A stretch of 64,000 nt of DNA from Flammeovirgaceae bacterium (GTDB taxonomy: Bacteria; Bacteroidota; Bacteroidia; Cytophagales; Cyclobacteriaceae), in NCBI GenBank assembly GCA_016709845.1, contig JADJMA010000020.1, positions 1 to 64,000 on the forward strand, given 5' to 3'. Both the position numbers and the translations under genes were made by a program. Within the stretch, counting starts at the first letter, position 1, and each line of letters starts with the position of its first letter. Under the pieces are notes generated by a model. The model was not told where the DNA came from. It saw only the letters and a program-made list of their open reading frames with translations, and did not search any database. Shown one piece after another: positions 42,780-54,712 of this stretch.

Positions 42780-43680
42780 GGTTGATTTCCGCTATTGATA
42801 GAATTCGAAGGCATAGCCGTTATTTCAAACGTAGCAGACGCGAACTGTACCTTACTTTGCGTATTATTTATCTCCTTCAATAGATTGGTAAATAGTAAAT
42901 CTTTGGTGATGCGTCTTCGTTTAAAGTCGACAACGTAGCGCACGGTAAATTCAATCCAGTTATCATTGGCAATTAATGTCACCATGGGCTGCGTAGTTGC
43001 TTTTTCCACCTGATACTTTCTTGTCATGTGCGACCAAGTCTCCTGAGCCTCTAAACTAAAACCTCCAGTAACTTTATCAGCCACATTTTTGCAAATGGTT
43101 CGGGCTAACTCAAAGTCACTTCCATAGCGAATAGGTATTTTGATTTCATCCCACAGAAATGGGAAATCACCCGAGTAATTAAAAACGGGTTCTTTGAAAA
43201 CAAAACTGTTTGCTATTCGAACAATTCTCCCGTTATAAAGATCTCCATCTACCCAGTTACCAGTTTCCATTAAGGTAGTTCGCAAAATACCGATGTCAAT
43301 AACATCTCCTTTTATTCCACCTAATTGAATCCGATCTCCCGTCTTATAGAAATTTCCAAACAACAAGGCAAGCCAACCGGCAAAGCTGGCAATAACCTCT
43401 TGCAGCGCAAACGCAATTCCTGCACCAGCAACACCCAGAGCAACAGTAAATCCGGCAAGACTTGTACTATAGAGGATAATTACAATTATTATAAAGAGAA
43501 CATAGGCAGTAAAGGTTACTGCCTTTTTTGCTTTGTACCCCACTTCGCTGTCTACTTGTAATCTTGTAATTTGTGCACGGACTAATTTCGTGACAAACCA
43601 AATTATCAACAACCAAAAGAGTAGCAATAATGGTTTATGCCATAGTCCGGAATGCCGATTTTAGTGAGTAATTGTTCCAT
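42776..43680 (-). CDS. MscS-family mechanosensitive channel (copy 2), frameshifted at start
   Basis: Start chosen at the ATG at 43680 (EQLLTKIGIPDYGI), with a one-base switch near 43640 into the main frame. The TM3-type helix AGFTVALGVAGAGIAFALQE and GWLALLFGNFYKTGDRIQL are family hallmarks, followed by a beta domain (GDVIDIGILRTTLME) and a longer C-terminal cytoplasmic part. About 300 residues. Overlaps copy 3 by 20 bp and copy 1 by 4 bp. Confidence 0.85.
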
Positions 43681-45525
43681 CTCTATTTTCCCTTTCCTCC
43701 TTTATCACCTTAACATTAAAGGCAGGAACCTGATAATCTTTTGGTAAATAGTTTGCAGGCACGGTTGTCATATTGCCATCGCGTGCCGCCCGGTAATGGG
43801 GTGACATAATTTCCACCCCTGCTTCGTTAAATTTATCTTGAATATTTTGATGCAGTTGAGAATAAATGGAGGCCATCCTATGAGAATGATTGGTGAAGGC
43901 ATTGATTTGATAGGCAACGTAAAAATCATCAAGGCTTGTTTGCAGTACAAATGGTTTTTTATCTTCTTTTGCAAGAATGCCATCCGTAGCCAACGCTGCT
44001 CCAATTAGTAATTCGTGTACTTGTTTCCAGGGGACATCGTATCCAATAGTTACTCTTGTGTATAGTATTAGACCCAGTTCTTTAGCAGACGTTGTGTAAT
44101 TAACGGTATGACCAGAAAGAACGGATGCGTTGGGAATTGTAATCTCTTCATTTTTGATCGTACGTATACGTGTTACTAGTAAGGATTTTTCAATTACATC
44201 ACCAGTCAACTCTCCTATTTTAATTCTGTCACCAATTTTAAAAGGCCGCATATACGTAATTACCAAACCTGCTACTGCATTAGAGATTGCAGACGATGAT
44301 CCCAACGAAAAAAGAATTCCTACAAAAACAGAAACCCCCTGAAACACGGGTGAGTCTGAACCTGGTAAATAGGGAAATATTATTATAAAGCTAAACGCAT
44401 ACATCAGAAACTTTACAATGTTAAGCGTTGGTTTTGCCCAGTCTGGATAGAAGCCAGGAATGGTAAGGGATCCGTTTGTAATTTCACCCGCAATAAAATT
44501 GAGAAACTTAATGGCGTAATGCGTTACTGCACCAATAACAATAATAGTAAATAGATTAGGTAAGTAATTAATGAAACTTGTACCTACTCTTTTTAGGGGC
44601 GAAAGTACCCAACCAATTAAAGTCTCCGCGATCCCGCGTGTCCAGGGAAATACGCTGAACAGCAAGGGTAAGGCAATGTACAAGGCCAAAGCGATTATCA
44701 ACAAGCGAATGATGTTGAGAGCAAATAAAATGACCTGCAATTCCCGATCGGTGTCGAGGAATTGATAGCCTCTAAACTTTATTCCCGTTAAAATGCTTTC
44801 TTTGAGTGAAACGATTTTTTCATTAATCTTTTAAAGCCCCGATTGATTAATCGAATAGTAACATAAATTCCCACCAGAATAAGCACAATTGCACCTATAC
44901 GTAATACGATATTAAGTATACTATTTGATCTCCGTTCTTCGGCAATTGCTTGACTAATTATATCACGATACTCAAGAGCGAGTTGATCTTGTGGCTTGGC
45001 AAACCAAAGCGCATCCATTTCAGTAACACCCATCACCACCAAATCGCGATAAACAATCTCTGAATTTGTTGCTGACTTATTTACAGTTAAAGAATCGGGC
45101 TTAAATTCATAATCATGATACAGGGTTTCAATTTTTTCTGTAACCGCCTTGGCCCGATCGGCTGCGCTAAATGATCCCACTTTTGTATAAATCAAAAAAA
45201 GTGTATCGCCAAAAGGAACAACAGGAAACCCTTTAGCAGTTGATTTAAGTTTATTTAATTGCTCAACAAATCTCGCAGCCCGAATAGAGTCCTCAGCTTC
45301 TTCTTCTCTTAATTTTTTTAACAACTCCTCACGTTGCCGATTAGCTTCTGAGCCTTTTAGATTTTCGATTTCTGCCAGCAGCACAGCTCTTCGTAACGAA
45401 TCCGCTACTTTAATACTATCCATCCTACGAATTAAGTTGGTAGTCTTTTCAAGATGGATAGAGTCTTTTGGCTGCAACGTATCCTGGGCCATCACTAAAT
45501 AGCTGACCAGAACCAACAGCAACAT
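43661..45525 (-). CDS. Large MscS-family channel with periplasmic N-terminal domain (copy 3), frameshifted
   Basis: About 620 residues in two frames joined near 44790. The N-terminal part has a signal peptide (LLLVLVSYLVMAQ), a charged coiled coil (about 30-95) and a soluble domain with GFPVVPFGDTLFLIYTKVG. The membrane part has several helices, the TM3-like FVGILFSLGSSSAISNAVAG and GLVITYMRPFKIGDRIKIGE. Such long forms, with a periplasmic sensor-like domain, are known in Bacteroidota. First gene of the overlapping three-channel run. Confidence 0.85.
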
Positions 45526-45562
45526 TGTTAACCGGTTATTTTAATTCCATTCATTTTTGTTT

Positions 45563-46324
45563 TCATTTTGTTCTCCATGAAAGGCCCGCACTAACATAAA
45601 AATCTTTGGCATCGTCATTATTGCCAAATCCAGAATATAAATCTAACTGAAGATTGTTATTTATTAAGTAAGCAATACCACCATCCAGAAAAGTATCAAA
45701 ATCGGATTGTTGCAGGCTTCCGTAATTTTCAATAAATACACCAAAATTAGATGTGATCGCATAAGAAAGATTAGCGGTATAATTCCCTTGCGGAATAGCG
45801 TTATTCCCATTCCACGATGCTCCCCAATTCGTTATAAAGGTTAGTTTATCAGTAAACTGCTGACTTGTAACAATCAAAAATCGAGGGGCCCATTGATTAA
45901 TTTCATAATCACCACCTATCTTGGGAATTCGCCATCTTATTTGAAAGGCGATACTGGGGGCTAATCCTTGCCCGTATAAATGTGATAGCGCATCCCAAGA
46001 TCAACAGCACTAAAACCATTGTCATGCTGTGAGTCAGAACCACTATCGACATTTTCACCTTTATACTCAATCAGTGCGCTAACCTCAAAAGGTTCAGTAA
46101 GCCCATCGAATAACCGTGTTGCTTAATGCCCCGCTTCCGCTGGTCGCTGGATTATTATAACTGAAGTAATCTACTCCACTTTGAAGTTGAAAGAATCCAT
46201 TACCAACCGTAAATGCCCCTATGGACTGTCCGGGTCGACCGGTGCGAATCGTTTCGTTAAACTGACCGAACAGATCAGTTATACCTATAAATAAGAAAAC
46301 TAGTAAAATGTAAAGTCTGGTCAT
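45563..46324 (-). CDS. Outer-membrane transporter-like protein, frameshifted
   Basis: About 255 residues in three or more frames (switches near 45875-45900, 45985 and 46105). Signal peptide LYILLVFLFIGITDLFGQ. It continues TIRTGRPGQSIGAFTVGNGF and QLQSGVDYFSYNNP, and ends with barrel-like strands LNYAITSN-type and FYVSAGLSWRTK. It resembles the transporter family of phenol-degradation-type outer-membrane barrels that is common in this phylum. Lies 37 bp before the large MscS gene. Confidence 0.65.
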
Positions 46325-46471
46325 ACAGTTGCAATAATAGTGGTAATCTCGGGGTTCAATACCTAATAGCATTGTTCCGAATAATATTTATTTTTTGAAC
46401 ACCGTTTATTGATCTTAGGATAAGAAGGTGAAACACCTCAAATCACTTAAAATTCTCTTGAAGTTCGGGTC

Positions 46472-46499
46472 AAAAAAAGCCTCTGTGTTCAAGAGGCTT
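46472..46499 (-). terminator. Terminator after the second YtxH-like gene
   Basis: AAGCCTC (46477-46483) and GAGGCTT (46493-46499) form a perfect stem. Read on the minus strand a run of seven T (complement of 46472-46478) ends it. Confidence 0.75.
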
Positions 46500-46526
46500 T
46501 CTGGATAGATGGGTGCGTTGACTCTC

Positions 46527-46744
46527 TTAACCAATCATTTCCTTCGTCAGGTTTTGTTTATTCGTGCCCAGAACGTCTTTTACGTTATTGTAATTGTTCT
46601 TTACAACAGTCCCCACTTCACGGGCTTTGCTTGCCAGCACCGCCCTGGTTTTGGCTCCTTTTTTGGTGCAAAGAGCATCCCAAGGGCCGCGCCTGCTATT
46701 GTTCCTAATAAAATTCCTATTGCAATTTTATCTGTGCTTTTCAT
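46527..46744 (-). CDS. Second YtxH-like small protein, frameshifted
   Basis: About 72 residues. Starts KSTDKIAIGILLGTIAGAAL, then GMLFAPKKGAKTRAVLASKA after a one-base switch near 46660, and ends VLGTNKQNLTKEMIG. Same helix-plus-APKKGxKTR pattern as the gene at 35235-35425. It sits between the GNAT/hydrolase gene and a terminator, at the edge of the ion-channel block. Stress association is known for the family; function is not. Confidence 0.7.
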
Positions 46745-46803
46745 ATCTTCATTTGTTTAAGTTTCATGTATCCTCTGATACCTTCGGGGCCTTCTTTGTT
46801 TTG

Positions 46804-48352
46804 TTAGCTAACCGCGAACTCCAATTCGCTAAGTGATCGTTTAGCTAATGCTGCTTCCATTCGGTAAAGGTCCTTACGTCTATCTCTGAGATTGGTAACA
46901 GATCCTTTATGATTTAAATCTTTTAGTAAATCCAGATCAACATCAACAATTAAAGTCATCTCTGTGTTAGGGGTTGCTTCTGCCTTTACGCCATTGGTTG
47001 GAAAAGCAAAATCACACGGGGTAAATACAGCCGACTGCGCATATTGAATGTCCATATTATTTACCTTGGGTAGGTTCCCAACACATCCGGCAATAGCCAC
47101 GAAACATTCATTTTCTATAGCTCGTGCTTGTGAACAATGACGAACACGCGAATAAGCATTTTGTGTATCTGTAAGGAAAGGAACAAATAGAATGTTCATT
47201 CCTTCATCGGCAAGCAAGCGCGACAGTTCTGGAAATTCTACATCATAGCAAATCAAAACGCCAACTTTTCCGCAATCTGTATCAAAGGTCTTCAGCAAAT
47301 CGCCACCAACCATACCCCATGATTCGCGTTCGCCTGGTGTAATGTGAATTTTTTGATACTCCTCTACTTTTCCATTTCTATGGCAGAGGTAGCCTATGTT
47401 ATGTAGTTTACCATCTATTAATTCGGGAAAACTTCCTGTAATTATATTTGCATTATAAGATACCGCAAGCTCAGCAAATCTCTTTTTCAAAAGCTTTGTA
47501 TATTTTGCCAATCCCCGAATTGCATCGGCTTCTGATAAGTGATTATACTCAGCCATTAAGGGTGCGTGAAAGAACTCCGGAAATAATATAAAATCCGCTT
47601 CGTAGGCTGAAGCCGCGTCTACAAAAAATTCTATTTGTTCACAGAGCGCATCAAAATCCTTGAAATGACGCATTTGCCACTGCACCAAACTTAGCCGAAC
47701 ATTAGTTTTTATTTGATTTAATAATTTCTTGTTCGATTCGTAATAGATATTAATCCACTCGATCAAGGCTGCATAATCTCTCGACTCTGTCATCGCCTGG
47801 CATATAGCCTTTTAATATTTTCCTTACGTGGAATCCATTATTCAACTGAAAGCTCAACGTTGGGTCATACAATTCTTTGTTCTTAACTTTTTCAATATAT
47901 TCTTTAGGCGATAACTTCTCAGCGTGTTCACCATACCGAGGTAATCGTGCGCCCGCTATAATAGCGCGCAAATTAAATTTTTCGCAAAGTTCCTTTCGGG
48001 CATCATACATCCTTCTGCCAAGTCGCAGTCCTCTATGTTCAGGATGGATAAAAACCTCAATGCCGTATAAGACATCCCCATCGGGTGTGTGGCTGTCGAA
48101 AGTATAATTGCTGGTGGCATCTTTATAGGTATGATTATCCCCCAGTTTACTGTAGTCCACAATAAGGGATAACGCAGCACCAACCAGTTTATCATCAACC
48201 TTGATACAAAGTTGCCCCTCCGGAAACAGTTTTAACAGCTTCTCAATCTGGTGATCGCGCCAGTAGGCACCCCACTGGGTATATGCCTCAAGCATGCTCT
48301 CTTTCAGATCAAGGTAATCTGACATGGTTAAATGGGTTACTTCGACTTTCAT
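46804..48352 (-). CDS. Bifunctional GNAT acetyltransferase / carbon-nitrogen hydrolase, frameshifted
   Basis: About 515 residues in two frames joined near 47780. The N-terminal GNAT domain (1-200) has HPEHRGLRLGRRMYDAR, the acetyl-CoA loop. The nitrilase-type domain carries the Glu-Lys-Cys triad: LFPEFFHAP, YQKIHITPGERE and VLICYDVEFPE. The protein ends RMEAALAKRSLSELEF. This single-chain fusion is typical of Bacteroidota. The substrate is unknown; an amide is cleaved and an amine probably acylated. Confidence 0.88.
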
Positions 48353-48408
48353 ATATTGATTTTTAAATTGTATTCGATTTATTTATAGTTTGATAGTGGT
48401 TTTTAATG

Positions 48409-49332
48409 TTACGCGTAGGCTTCCTGGTCAGTTGAGTAGCCTTGCAACAATCCTTGTAAAGTATTCGCTGTGTGTTTTGTTTGTTCGGGGCGAATGCTTA
48501 GTACGGGAAACGCTGCATGATTCACAATATCCTGTGTATAAGGTCCAAGGAAAAAATCCCGAATGGACGAATCGAGGGTTGCCGTAATTACAATTAAGTC
48601 AGGTTTTTTATCGTTTGCAATTGCCAATACCTGGCGAGCCACATTCTCACAAAAATGAACTTCGCTCTCACAGGTTACATCATCTTCCATAATTTTATTT
48701 TTGACTGTATCCACTAAGGCCTTCATCTCTATTAAACCCGTTGAATCATTTTGTTTGACGATACCGGCAATTTGAAGCAAAGATCCGTTTCCTCTTATGA
48801 TGGGTCGAACTACGTCATACTTATCAAGAGCGTTAGAAACCATTCGTATAGGGAAAAGTATCTTTTTGAAATCCAGCCAACGGTTGGATCCTGGAATAGT
48901 CATAACCGGACATGAAGAGTTTTTTACTACGCGATAAGCATTTGACCCCAGAAAAAATTCACGAAGCCCGGAAGCACCATGCGTGCCTAAAACAATCAAG
49001 TCTATTTCTTTATGTAAAGCCCAACGACAAATTTCGTCTGCTGGATTGCCGGATTGAACAATGTGATTCACGACCAGATCATGATCCAATCTGATTTTCT
49101 TAGCCAGCTTACTCAAACTTTTATTGGCCTGTTTAATCATATCTGGCAAAATAGCGCCTGCGGCTCCACCCGCTTCAGGTGGATATAACACGAACGTGTT
49201 TTCAACCACATGGATTAATGTTAATGTGGCCAATTGGCGCTTGCATGTGGCAATAGCCGTCTCTAATGCATTGGTGGCAACGTTCGAAAAATCTATCGGC
49301 ACCAATATTGAATTAATTTTATAGGTATTCAT
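48409..49332 (-). CDS. Tandem universal stress protein (UspA family)
   Basis: 307 residues, two Usp domains. Domain 1 starts INSILVPIDFSNVATNALE and has the nucleotide-binding VLGTHGASGLREFFLGSNA with SCPVMTI. Domain 2 (from about 150) starts FKKILFPIRMVSNALDK and ends DFFLGPYTQDIVNHAAFPVL; its G-x2-G loop is degraded to ATLDSSIRD. So only the first domain is likely to bind ATP. Part of the stress-related block. Confidence 0.88.
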   Translation of the reverse strand: MNTYKINSILVPIDFSNVATNALETAIATCKRQLATLTLIHVVENTFVLYPPEAGGAAGAILPDMIKQANKSLSKLAKKIRLDHDLVVNHIVQSGNPADEICRWALHKEIDLIVLGTHGASGLREFFLGSNAYRVVKNSSCPVMTIPGSNRWLDFKKILFPIRMVSNALDKYDVVRPIIRGNGSLLQIAGIVKQNDSTGLIEMKALVDTVKNKIMEDDVTCESEVHFCENVARQVLAIANDKKPDLIVITATLDSSIRDFFLGPYTQDIVNHAAFPVLSIRPEQTKHTANTLQGLLQGYSTDQEAYA

Positions 49333-49454
49333 ATAATATCAGTTATGTACTTATTTATGGTATATTTATGTATACTCATTGAATGTATTCAAATTTACGC
49401 CAAATTAGGCCATTATAATGGCATCATTCCTTGATACTATGGCACTATTTACTT

Positions 49455-50324
49455 ATGAACAGTAAAGATCAAATTATTACCTACTCGATTGAATCTCTCA
49501 AATCGACTCATACGGAAGCCAAAGACTTTGATCTTTTTCGATTTGAATACTTCGCCAAAGGACATAGATCACTTGCGCGAACCCCATCGACACCATTTCT
49601 ACACTTTTATTTTAATAACCGAAGGAAGCGGTAGTCATGAGATTGATTTTGAGAATTATGACCTTAAACCCAACCGACTATTTTTAATCGCACCCGGCCA
49701 GGTGCATGCATGGAATAAGCTGAATAGCGTTAAAGGATTTGTTGCTCTTTTTAATGATAGCTTCGTGGCTCTTGCAAAAGGGCGGAAGCTCATATCCGCC
49801 TGGCCTTTGTTTCGTCCTCACCTACCCAACTATAAAGATTTAACCATTCACGAACAGAATCTTTGGATAGAGGAACTGAAATCCATGGAGCAGGAGGTTA
49901 CCAGTCCGGATTCATTTAGTCAGGATTCCATATTTTATTCGATAGGAAAACTACTGGTTCGAACATCTCGTCTATACCTTAATCAAACACCAAAAAATGA
50001 AAGTCACGACTTTCTCTTTACATTTCAGGAACAAATTGAAAAGCATTTTTTAGAACTTAGGGCACCCAAAGAATATGCAGCATTGCTAAACATAACACCT
50101 AATCATCTGAATTCGCTCAGTAAAAAGAAATCAGGCAAAACAGCTGGAGAACTTATTCGACAACGCGTTCTATTGGAAGCTAAGCGACTACTGGCCCATA
50201 CCGAGCTTTCGGTTGCGGAGATTGCCTACAAATTAAACTTTGAAGACAATAGTTATTTTGGACGATACTTTAAAAATACACCGGTCAAACACCAGAAACA
50301 TTCAGAAGCACTCAGATAAATTAA
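49455..50324 (+). CDS. AraC-family transcription regulator, frameshifted
   Basis: About 289 residues, with switches near 49560 and 50275. The N-terminal cupin-like ligand domain has REPHRHHFYTFILITEGSGS and LFLIAPGQVHAW. The C-terminal double helix-turn-helix has YAALLNITPNHLNSLSKKKS and LSVAEIAYKLNFEDNSYFGR, then RYFKKYTGQTPETFR in the corrected frame. It is divergent from the universal stress gene. The regulated target is not obvious. Confidence 0.85.
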
Positions 50325-50344
50325 ATTATATCTCTTAATCTCGC

Positions 50345-51012
50345 ATGCATACTAATCATTTACATACCTTCTCTATTCTTTATGAAGATGATAGTATTTT
50401 GGTTGCAAACAAGCCAGCGGGTTTAATGGTTGAGCCCGATCGAAACGGACATCCTAATTTATTGCAACAGGTTAAACGGTATTTAAAAATGATTCCTCAA
50501 AAGAGGAAGTTTATGCACAACATATTCATCGTCTTGACCGCCCGGTAAGCGGGGTTGTTCTATTTGCCAAGCAGCGTACCGTTTTAAAAAAGCTAAGTGA
50601 GCAATTTGCTGAAAGGAAAGTTAAAAAATTTTATCAGGCACTTACTGCCCAAGCACCTGCATTAAAGACAGGAACACTCGAACATTGGCATCGCAAAGAA
50701 AAAAAGAAAGCCATGTTGTTTAAAACGCAAGAAGCTTATTCCGAAAAAGCACAACTTGACTATGAAGTCTCAAGCAATGAAGACTTATTCTTATGGAATA
50801 TTCAGCTTCATACAGGAAAGTATCATCAGATCCGGGCTCAGTTGGCTTCAGTCAATTGCCCAATTCTTGGCGACAGCCTTTATGGATCTCAAGAACAGTA
50901 TCACGAAAATGCAATTGCTTTAGATGCTTCCAAATTGATTTTTAATCATCCCATATCAAATGTGGAGCTTCAAATTGTCTCAAATAATTATTTAAACTTT
51001 AATCTTAATGGA
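50345..51012 (+). CDS. RluA-family pseudouridine synthase, frameshifted
   Basis: About 220 residues. FSILYEDDSILVANKPAGLM starts the fold. A switch near 50510 leads to HIHRLDRPVSGVVLFAK, whose Asp is the catalytic residue. LHTGKYHQIRAQLASVNCPI and GDSLYGS are further signatures. Modifies uridine in rRNA or tRNA. The open frame runs into the next gene without a stop, so the end is approximate and probably hidden by an indel near 51000. Confidence 0.85.
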
Positions 51013-51512
51013 ATGAATCGGATTCTGCTTATGGGTATAGTTGCTACCCTATTTACCTACTGCACGCCAATTAGCTCGCACCAAACTCAAACGATGAGGC
51101 GCAAATTCGAGCCATACGTCAGGAGTCCAATCAAGCCATAGCCAACCATGACTCCGTGGCTGTAGCCGAATTCTTGACGGAAGATTTTCATATCGTTTCT
51201 TCACGAAATTCAGAATTATCAGGCCGTGAATCGATGCGACAAAGTTTTGCTCAGGAGTTTAAGTTAAAGGGAGATGTAGTATATGTAAGAACGCCAATTA
51301 CCATTCAGGTTTACGAAGATTGGGATATGGCTTCTGAAAGCGGCACGTGGATTGGCCAGTGGCAAGAGTCAGACGGCCTTGTAAAACTTACTGGAAGCTA
51401 CTATGCGAAATGGCATAAGCTAAATGGTGCCTGGAAAATTCGAGCCGAAATATTTACACCGCTTGCTTGTGAAGGAAGTAAGTTCTGCGATCAAAAGCCT
51501 GTATTAGAATAA
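51013..51512 (+). CDS. SnoaL/DUF4440-like lipoprotein, frameshifted
   Basis: About 166 residues. A short leader with lipobox-like LFTYC (about residue 17) is followed, after a switch near 51095, by AVAEFLTEDFHIVSSRNS, GRESMRQSFAQEF and WKIRAEIFTPL, a cone-shaped NTF2-like fold. Likely exported. No catalytic residues can be named. Converges with the histidine kinase gene, directly adjoining it. Confidence 0.65.
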
Positions 51513-53165
51513 TCAGTTAAGTTCAGGAATCTCTAACTTTACGATAGTTCCGCGCCCTTCCTCGGATTCAATTTTGATCTGTCCTTTAAGTTTATCCATT
51601 GTTTCTTTTACGATGTATAATCCTAATCCAGAACCAGCTCCATCATCGGTTGCCCGGTAAAACATTTGATATATCTTGGAGATGTGTTCCTTGGGAATCC
51701 CCCGACCGTTGTCTGTTATTTCAACAATCGCTTTGTGATCAGCTATATTAACGCTTACATTAATAACCGGGTCATGGCCATTCCGGTAACGAATGGAATT
51801 TGATATAATGTTATTCAGAATCACTTTAAGGCGCCACCGATCAGAGTAGAATGATCCATCCTGTTTCACATTAACAACTTTTTCAACTACTGTTCCCGTT
51901 GCTGTTGCAAATTTTAATTGATTAAATGTTTCGTCAATGAGTGGTTCAAAGAGTATTTCGTCTTTCTTTACTTCCAGTCTGGAATTCCTTGATTGATCCA
52001 AAATCTCCCGAATAAAACTATCTTGCTGAAGTGCGCTATTTGTGATCTTATCCAGATAGACATCTTTCATAGCTGGGTCTTTATCCTTCCTGGCCAAATT
52101 GAGTAGACCCAACACGGATGCGATAGGAGCTCGTAAATCATGCGATACGCTATAAACAAAATTGTCTAATTCAGTATTGCGCTTCCTGAGTTCTCGTGTA
52201 CGTTCCTCAACCATGGTTTCCAGGTTAAGATTAAACTGTTTCAATTTATTTTGAGCCTCCGATCGCTCGGCCACCGTAGCCGATAGCACTATTGTAGAGA
52301 CGCTTATAACACCTATAAATATTTGTAAAAGCAAGATGGAATTATTTGTGTTTATCTGAATAAAGGGGCCTTGATTTTTTGTTGTGTAGTATATTGCAAA
52401 TAAAGAGGCGAATAATGCAACCGAAATACCAGCCAACAAATCAAACCTGAAAGCCAACCATAGGAGAAATGGAATTAACAAGAAGGGTAAGGAGTTAATC
52501 AACGTTCCGTTAAAATACCCAAGTTGTATCAACGAATAGATACCAACCATGCACACAACAAATATTGACCCCTCTAAAAGGTTCTCGGAATGAAATCCTA
52601 ATTCCCGTTTCTTAACAGCCGCCAGAATAAATGGTGTAAATAATAGAATACCGACTACATGACTAACCCATATGCGAAAGCCATCTATGGCAAGTAAATA
52701 AGAACCACTGGGGATACTAAAAAATAATCCATACATGCATATTCCGGCACCAGCCAAACTCATTAGAAGCACAACAAACAGAAACCTGAAAGTATCTTTC
52801 GTGCTATTAAATGGGTAATCATCCTTTATCCAAATTTTTACTAAATAATTACCAATAAGTATCTCCAGTGTTTGACCAAGTGTGATCAAGCTTGTTATGA
52901 GGACCAGCGTGTATGGGGTTAAAGTCTCATTGTTCCACGCTCCCATTAAATTAGAAATCAAGGCACCAATCGCGATACCAGGCCATGAAGATCGACCCAA
53001 CAGAATAATAAGCGCAAAGGCAACACCCGATGGAGGCCAAACAGGTAATGAGGATGAATCCGAAAATGCCAGAAAATATCCAAGCTGTGCTGAAAAGAAA
53101 TACAACACCGCGCCAAGAACTATCTTGAAGTCGGGAGTATATTTAAGCAATAGTTTATTATTCAC
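51513..53165 (-). CDS. MASE1-domain sensor histidine kinase
   Basis: 550 residues, intact. The N-terminal MASE1-like region (1-300) has eight or so helices, with LAFSDSSSLPVWPPSGVAFA typical of it. A coiled-coil linker (about 305-335) leads to the H box YSVSHDLRAPIASV with the phospho-acceptor His, then N box NNIISNSIRYRN, G1 ITDNGRGIPK and G2 GSGLGLYIVKE. No response regulator gene is adjacent, so the partner is elsewhere. Confidence 0.92.
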   Translation of the reverse strand: MNNKLLLKYTPDFKIVLGAVLYFFSAQLGYFLAFSDSSSLPVWPPSGVAFALIILLGRSSWPGIAIGALISNLMGAWNNETLTPYTLVLITSLITLGQTLEILIGNYLVKIWIKDDYPFNSTKDTFRFLFVVLLMSLAGAGICMYGLFFSIPSGSYLLAIDGFRIWVSHVVGILLFTPFILAAVKKRELGFHSENLLEGSIFVVCMVGIYSLIQLGYFNGTLINSLPFLLIPFLLWLAFRFDLLAGISVALFASLFAIYYTTKNQGPFIQINTNNSILLLQIFIGVISVSTIVLSATVAERSEAQNKLKQFNLNLETMVEERTRELRKRNTELDNFVYSVSHDLRAPIASVLGLLNLARKDKDPAMKDVYLDKITNSALQQDSFIREILDQSRNSRLEVKKDEILFEPLIDETFNQLKFATATGTVVEKVVNVKQDGSFYSDRWRLKVILNNIISNSIRYRNGHDPVINVSVNIADHKAIVEITDNGRGIPKEHISKIYQMFYRATDDGAGSGLGLYIVKETMDKLKGQIKIESEEGRGTIVKLEIPELN

Positions 53166-53302
53166 AATTAATTATCTCATAATCAACACAATATTGTAAA
53201 TAATATGATTAAATCACAATTATTACTTTAAGTCGACACGAATCGATTATGAGTGTGCAATTTTAGGGTACCAATGGTTTTATTCGGTATTGGAATCGAT
53301 AG

Positions 53303-54627
53303 CTAATTGGCTATTTCTATTCTGACTTTGGTCTTCTTAATTCTTTCATCACGGGTCTTTGCCAATACTTGATTAACCATTGACCTACTTACCGAAACAT
53401 AGGAGGAGTAATCGAGGGTAGTTATTAGACCAATTTCATTTTGCTTTAGACCAACCTTTTTCATTAATAAGCCAGCAATATCGCCTTTACTAATTTTGTC
53501 TTTTTTACCTGCACTAATGTATAGGCAAACAAAGGCAGGGGGCGGTGGTAATTTTAATCTTTCAGGTAACGAAAGCTCCATAGGTTTGTCCGTAATGTAT
53601 ATAGGCAGCGTTTCATCATCAGCCAAAACTAAATAGGCTTCGCCAAAGGCATGCATTCTCGCGGTTCGACCATTTCTATGGGTAAATGATTCTTCCGAAA
53701 CCGGAAGTTGATAATGAACTACATGTCGGATTTCTGGAATATAGAGCCCCGTGCAGCTAAATCGGTAGCAATTAAAACATTATGCGCTCCACCCCTGAAT
53801 TTTATCAGACTCTTTTCGCGATCAATCTGTTCCATAGCTCCATGAAGAATGCCATGTTCAAATTTATGACTGCTGAACAATTTACTGATCCGATCCACCG
53901 CTTCCCTATGATTACAAAACACCAGACAAACTTCCTGATTAAAACCAGCAACTAAACGTAATAACGTCTCTACCTTTTCAGCAGGGCTGGTTTGCACCAA
54001 TTTTAATTGCAGGTTTGCATTTCTTTCTTCGGTCAAAAAGTTAATAATCTCGTGCTTCTTGAAGGGAAGGAAATCAGGCAATGTTTCTAATTGGGTAGCC
54101 GAAGTAAGAATATGCTGCTGCTTACCTTTTAAGGTTTTAAAGAGCAATTTGATTTGATCGTGAAAGCCCATTTGTAAAGATTTATCAAATTCATCGAGCA
54201 CAACCAGTTGAACCTGAGATGGATCAAATGACTCTCGGGAAATGTGATCGGCTAACCTGCCCGGAGTTGCTATTAGTAATGCCGGGGCCCCACTCAAACT
54301 ATCCTGTTCGGTTTTAAACGAGTGGCCGCCATAACAACAACTTACCTTGAAAGTGGTCTTCATGGTTTTAAAGACCTGCTCAATTTGTAAGGCTAACTCC
54401 CGCGAAGGGGTAACAATAATGGCCTGCACTGCATTTACTTCCGCGTTAAATCGGGACACACAGGCTAACAGAAACGGCAGCGTTTTGCCAGAGCCTGTGG
54501 GTGATAAAACCATTATATTATTGGCGATGGAAATCTTTTGAAGAACGGCTATTTGCATAGCGTTTAATTCCTTAATGGAAAGATTCTTCAGGTATGATGC
54601 GTAACGTGCATTAAAATCAACTTGCAT
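53303..54627 (-). CDS. DEAD-box-family RNA helicase with DbpA-like C-terminus, frameshifted
   Basis: About 441 residues in two frames joined near 53725. Q motif region MNAMQIAVLQ, motif I SPTGSGKTLP, motif II VLDEFDKS (DEFD rather than DEAD), motif III TSAT, then LAARGLYIPEI and motif VI HRNGRTARM in the shifted frame. The final 80 residues (ISAGKKDKISKGDIAGLLMK) are a DbpA-type RNA-binding domain, which in relatives targets 23S rRNA. The DEFD box keeps Asp-Glu and the last Asp and may be active. Confidence 0.85.
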
Positions 54628-54712
54628 CGTTCAAAGGTACAGTAAAAGAGATGGATTAATGACTTGAGTTCAGCTTACATGCCAATTAATATCATTTAAC
54701 TATTTTGCAGGC

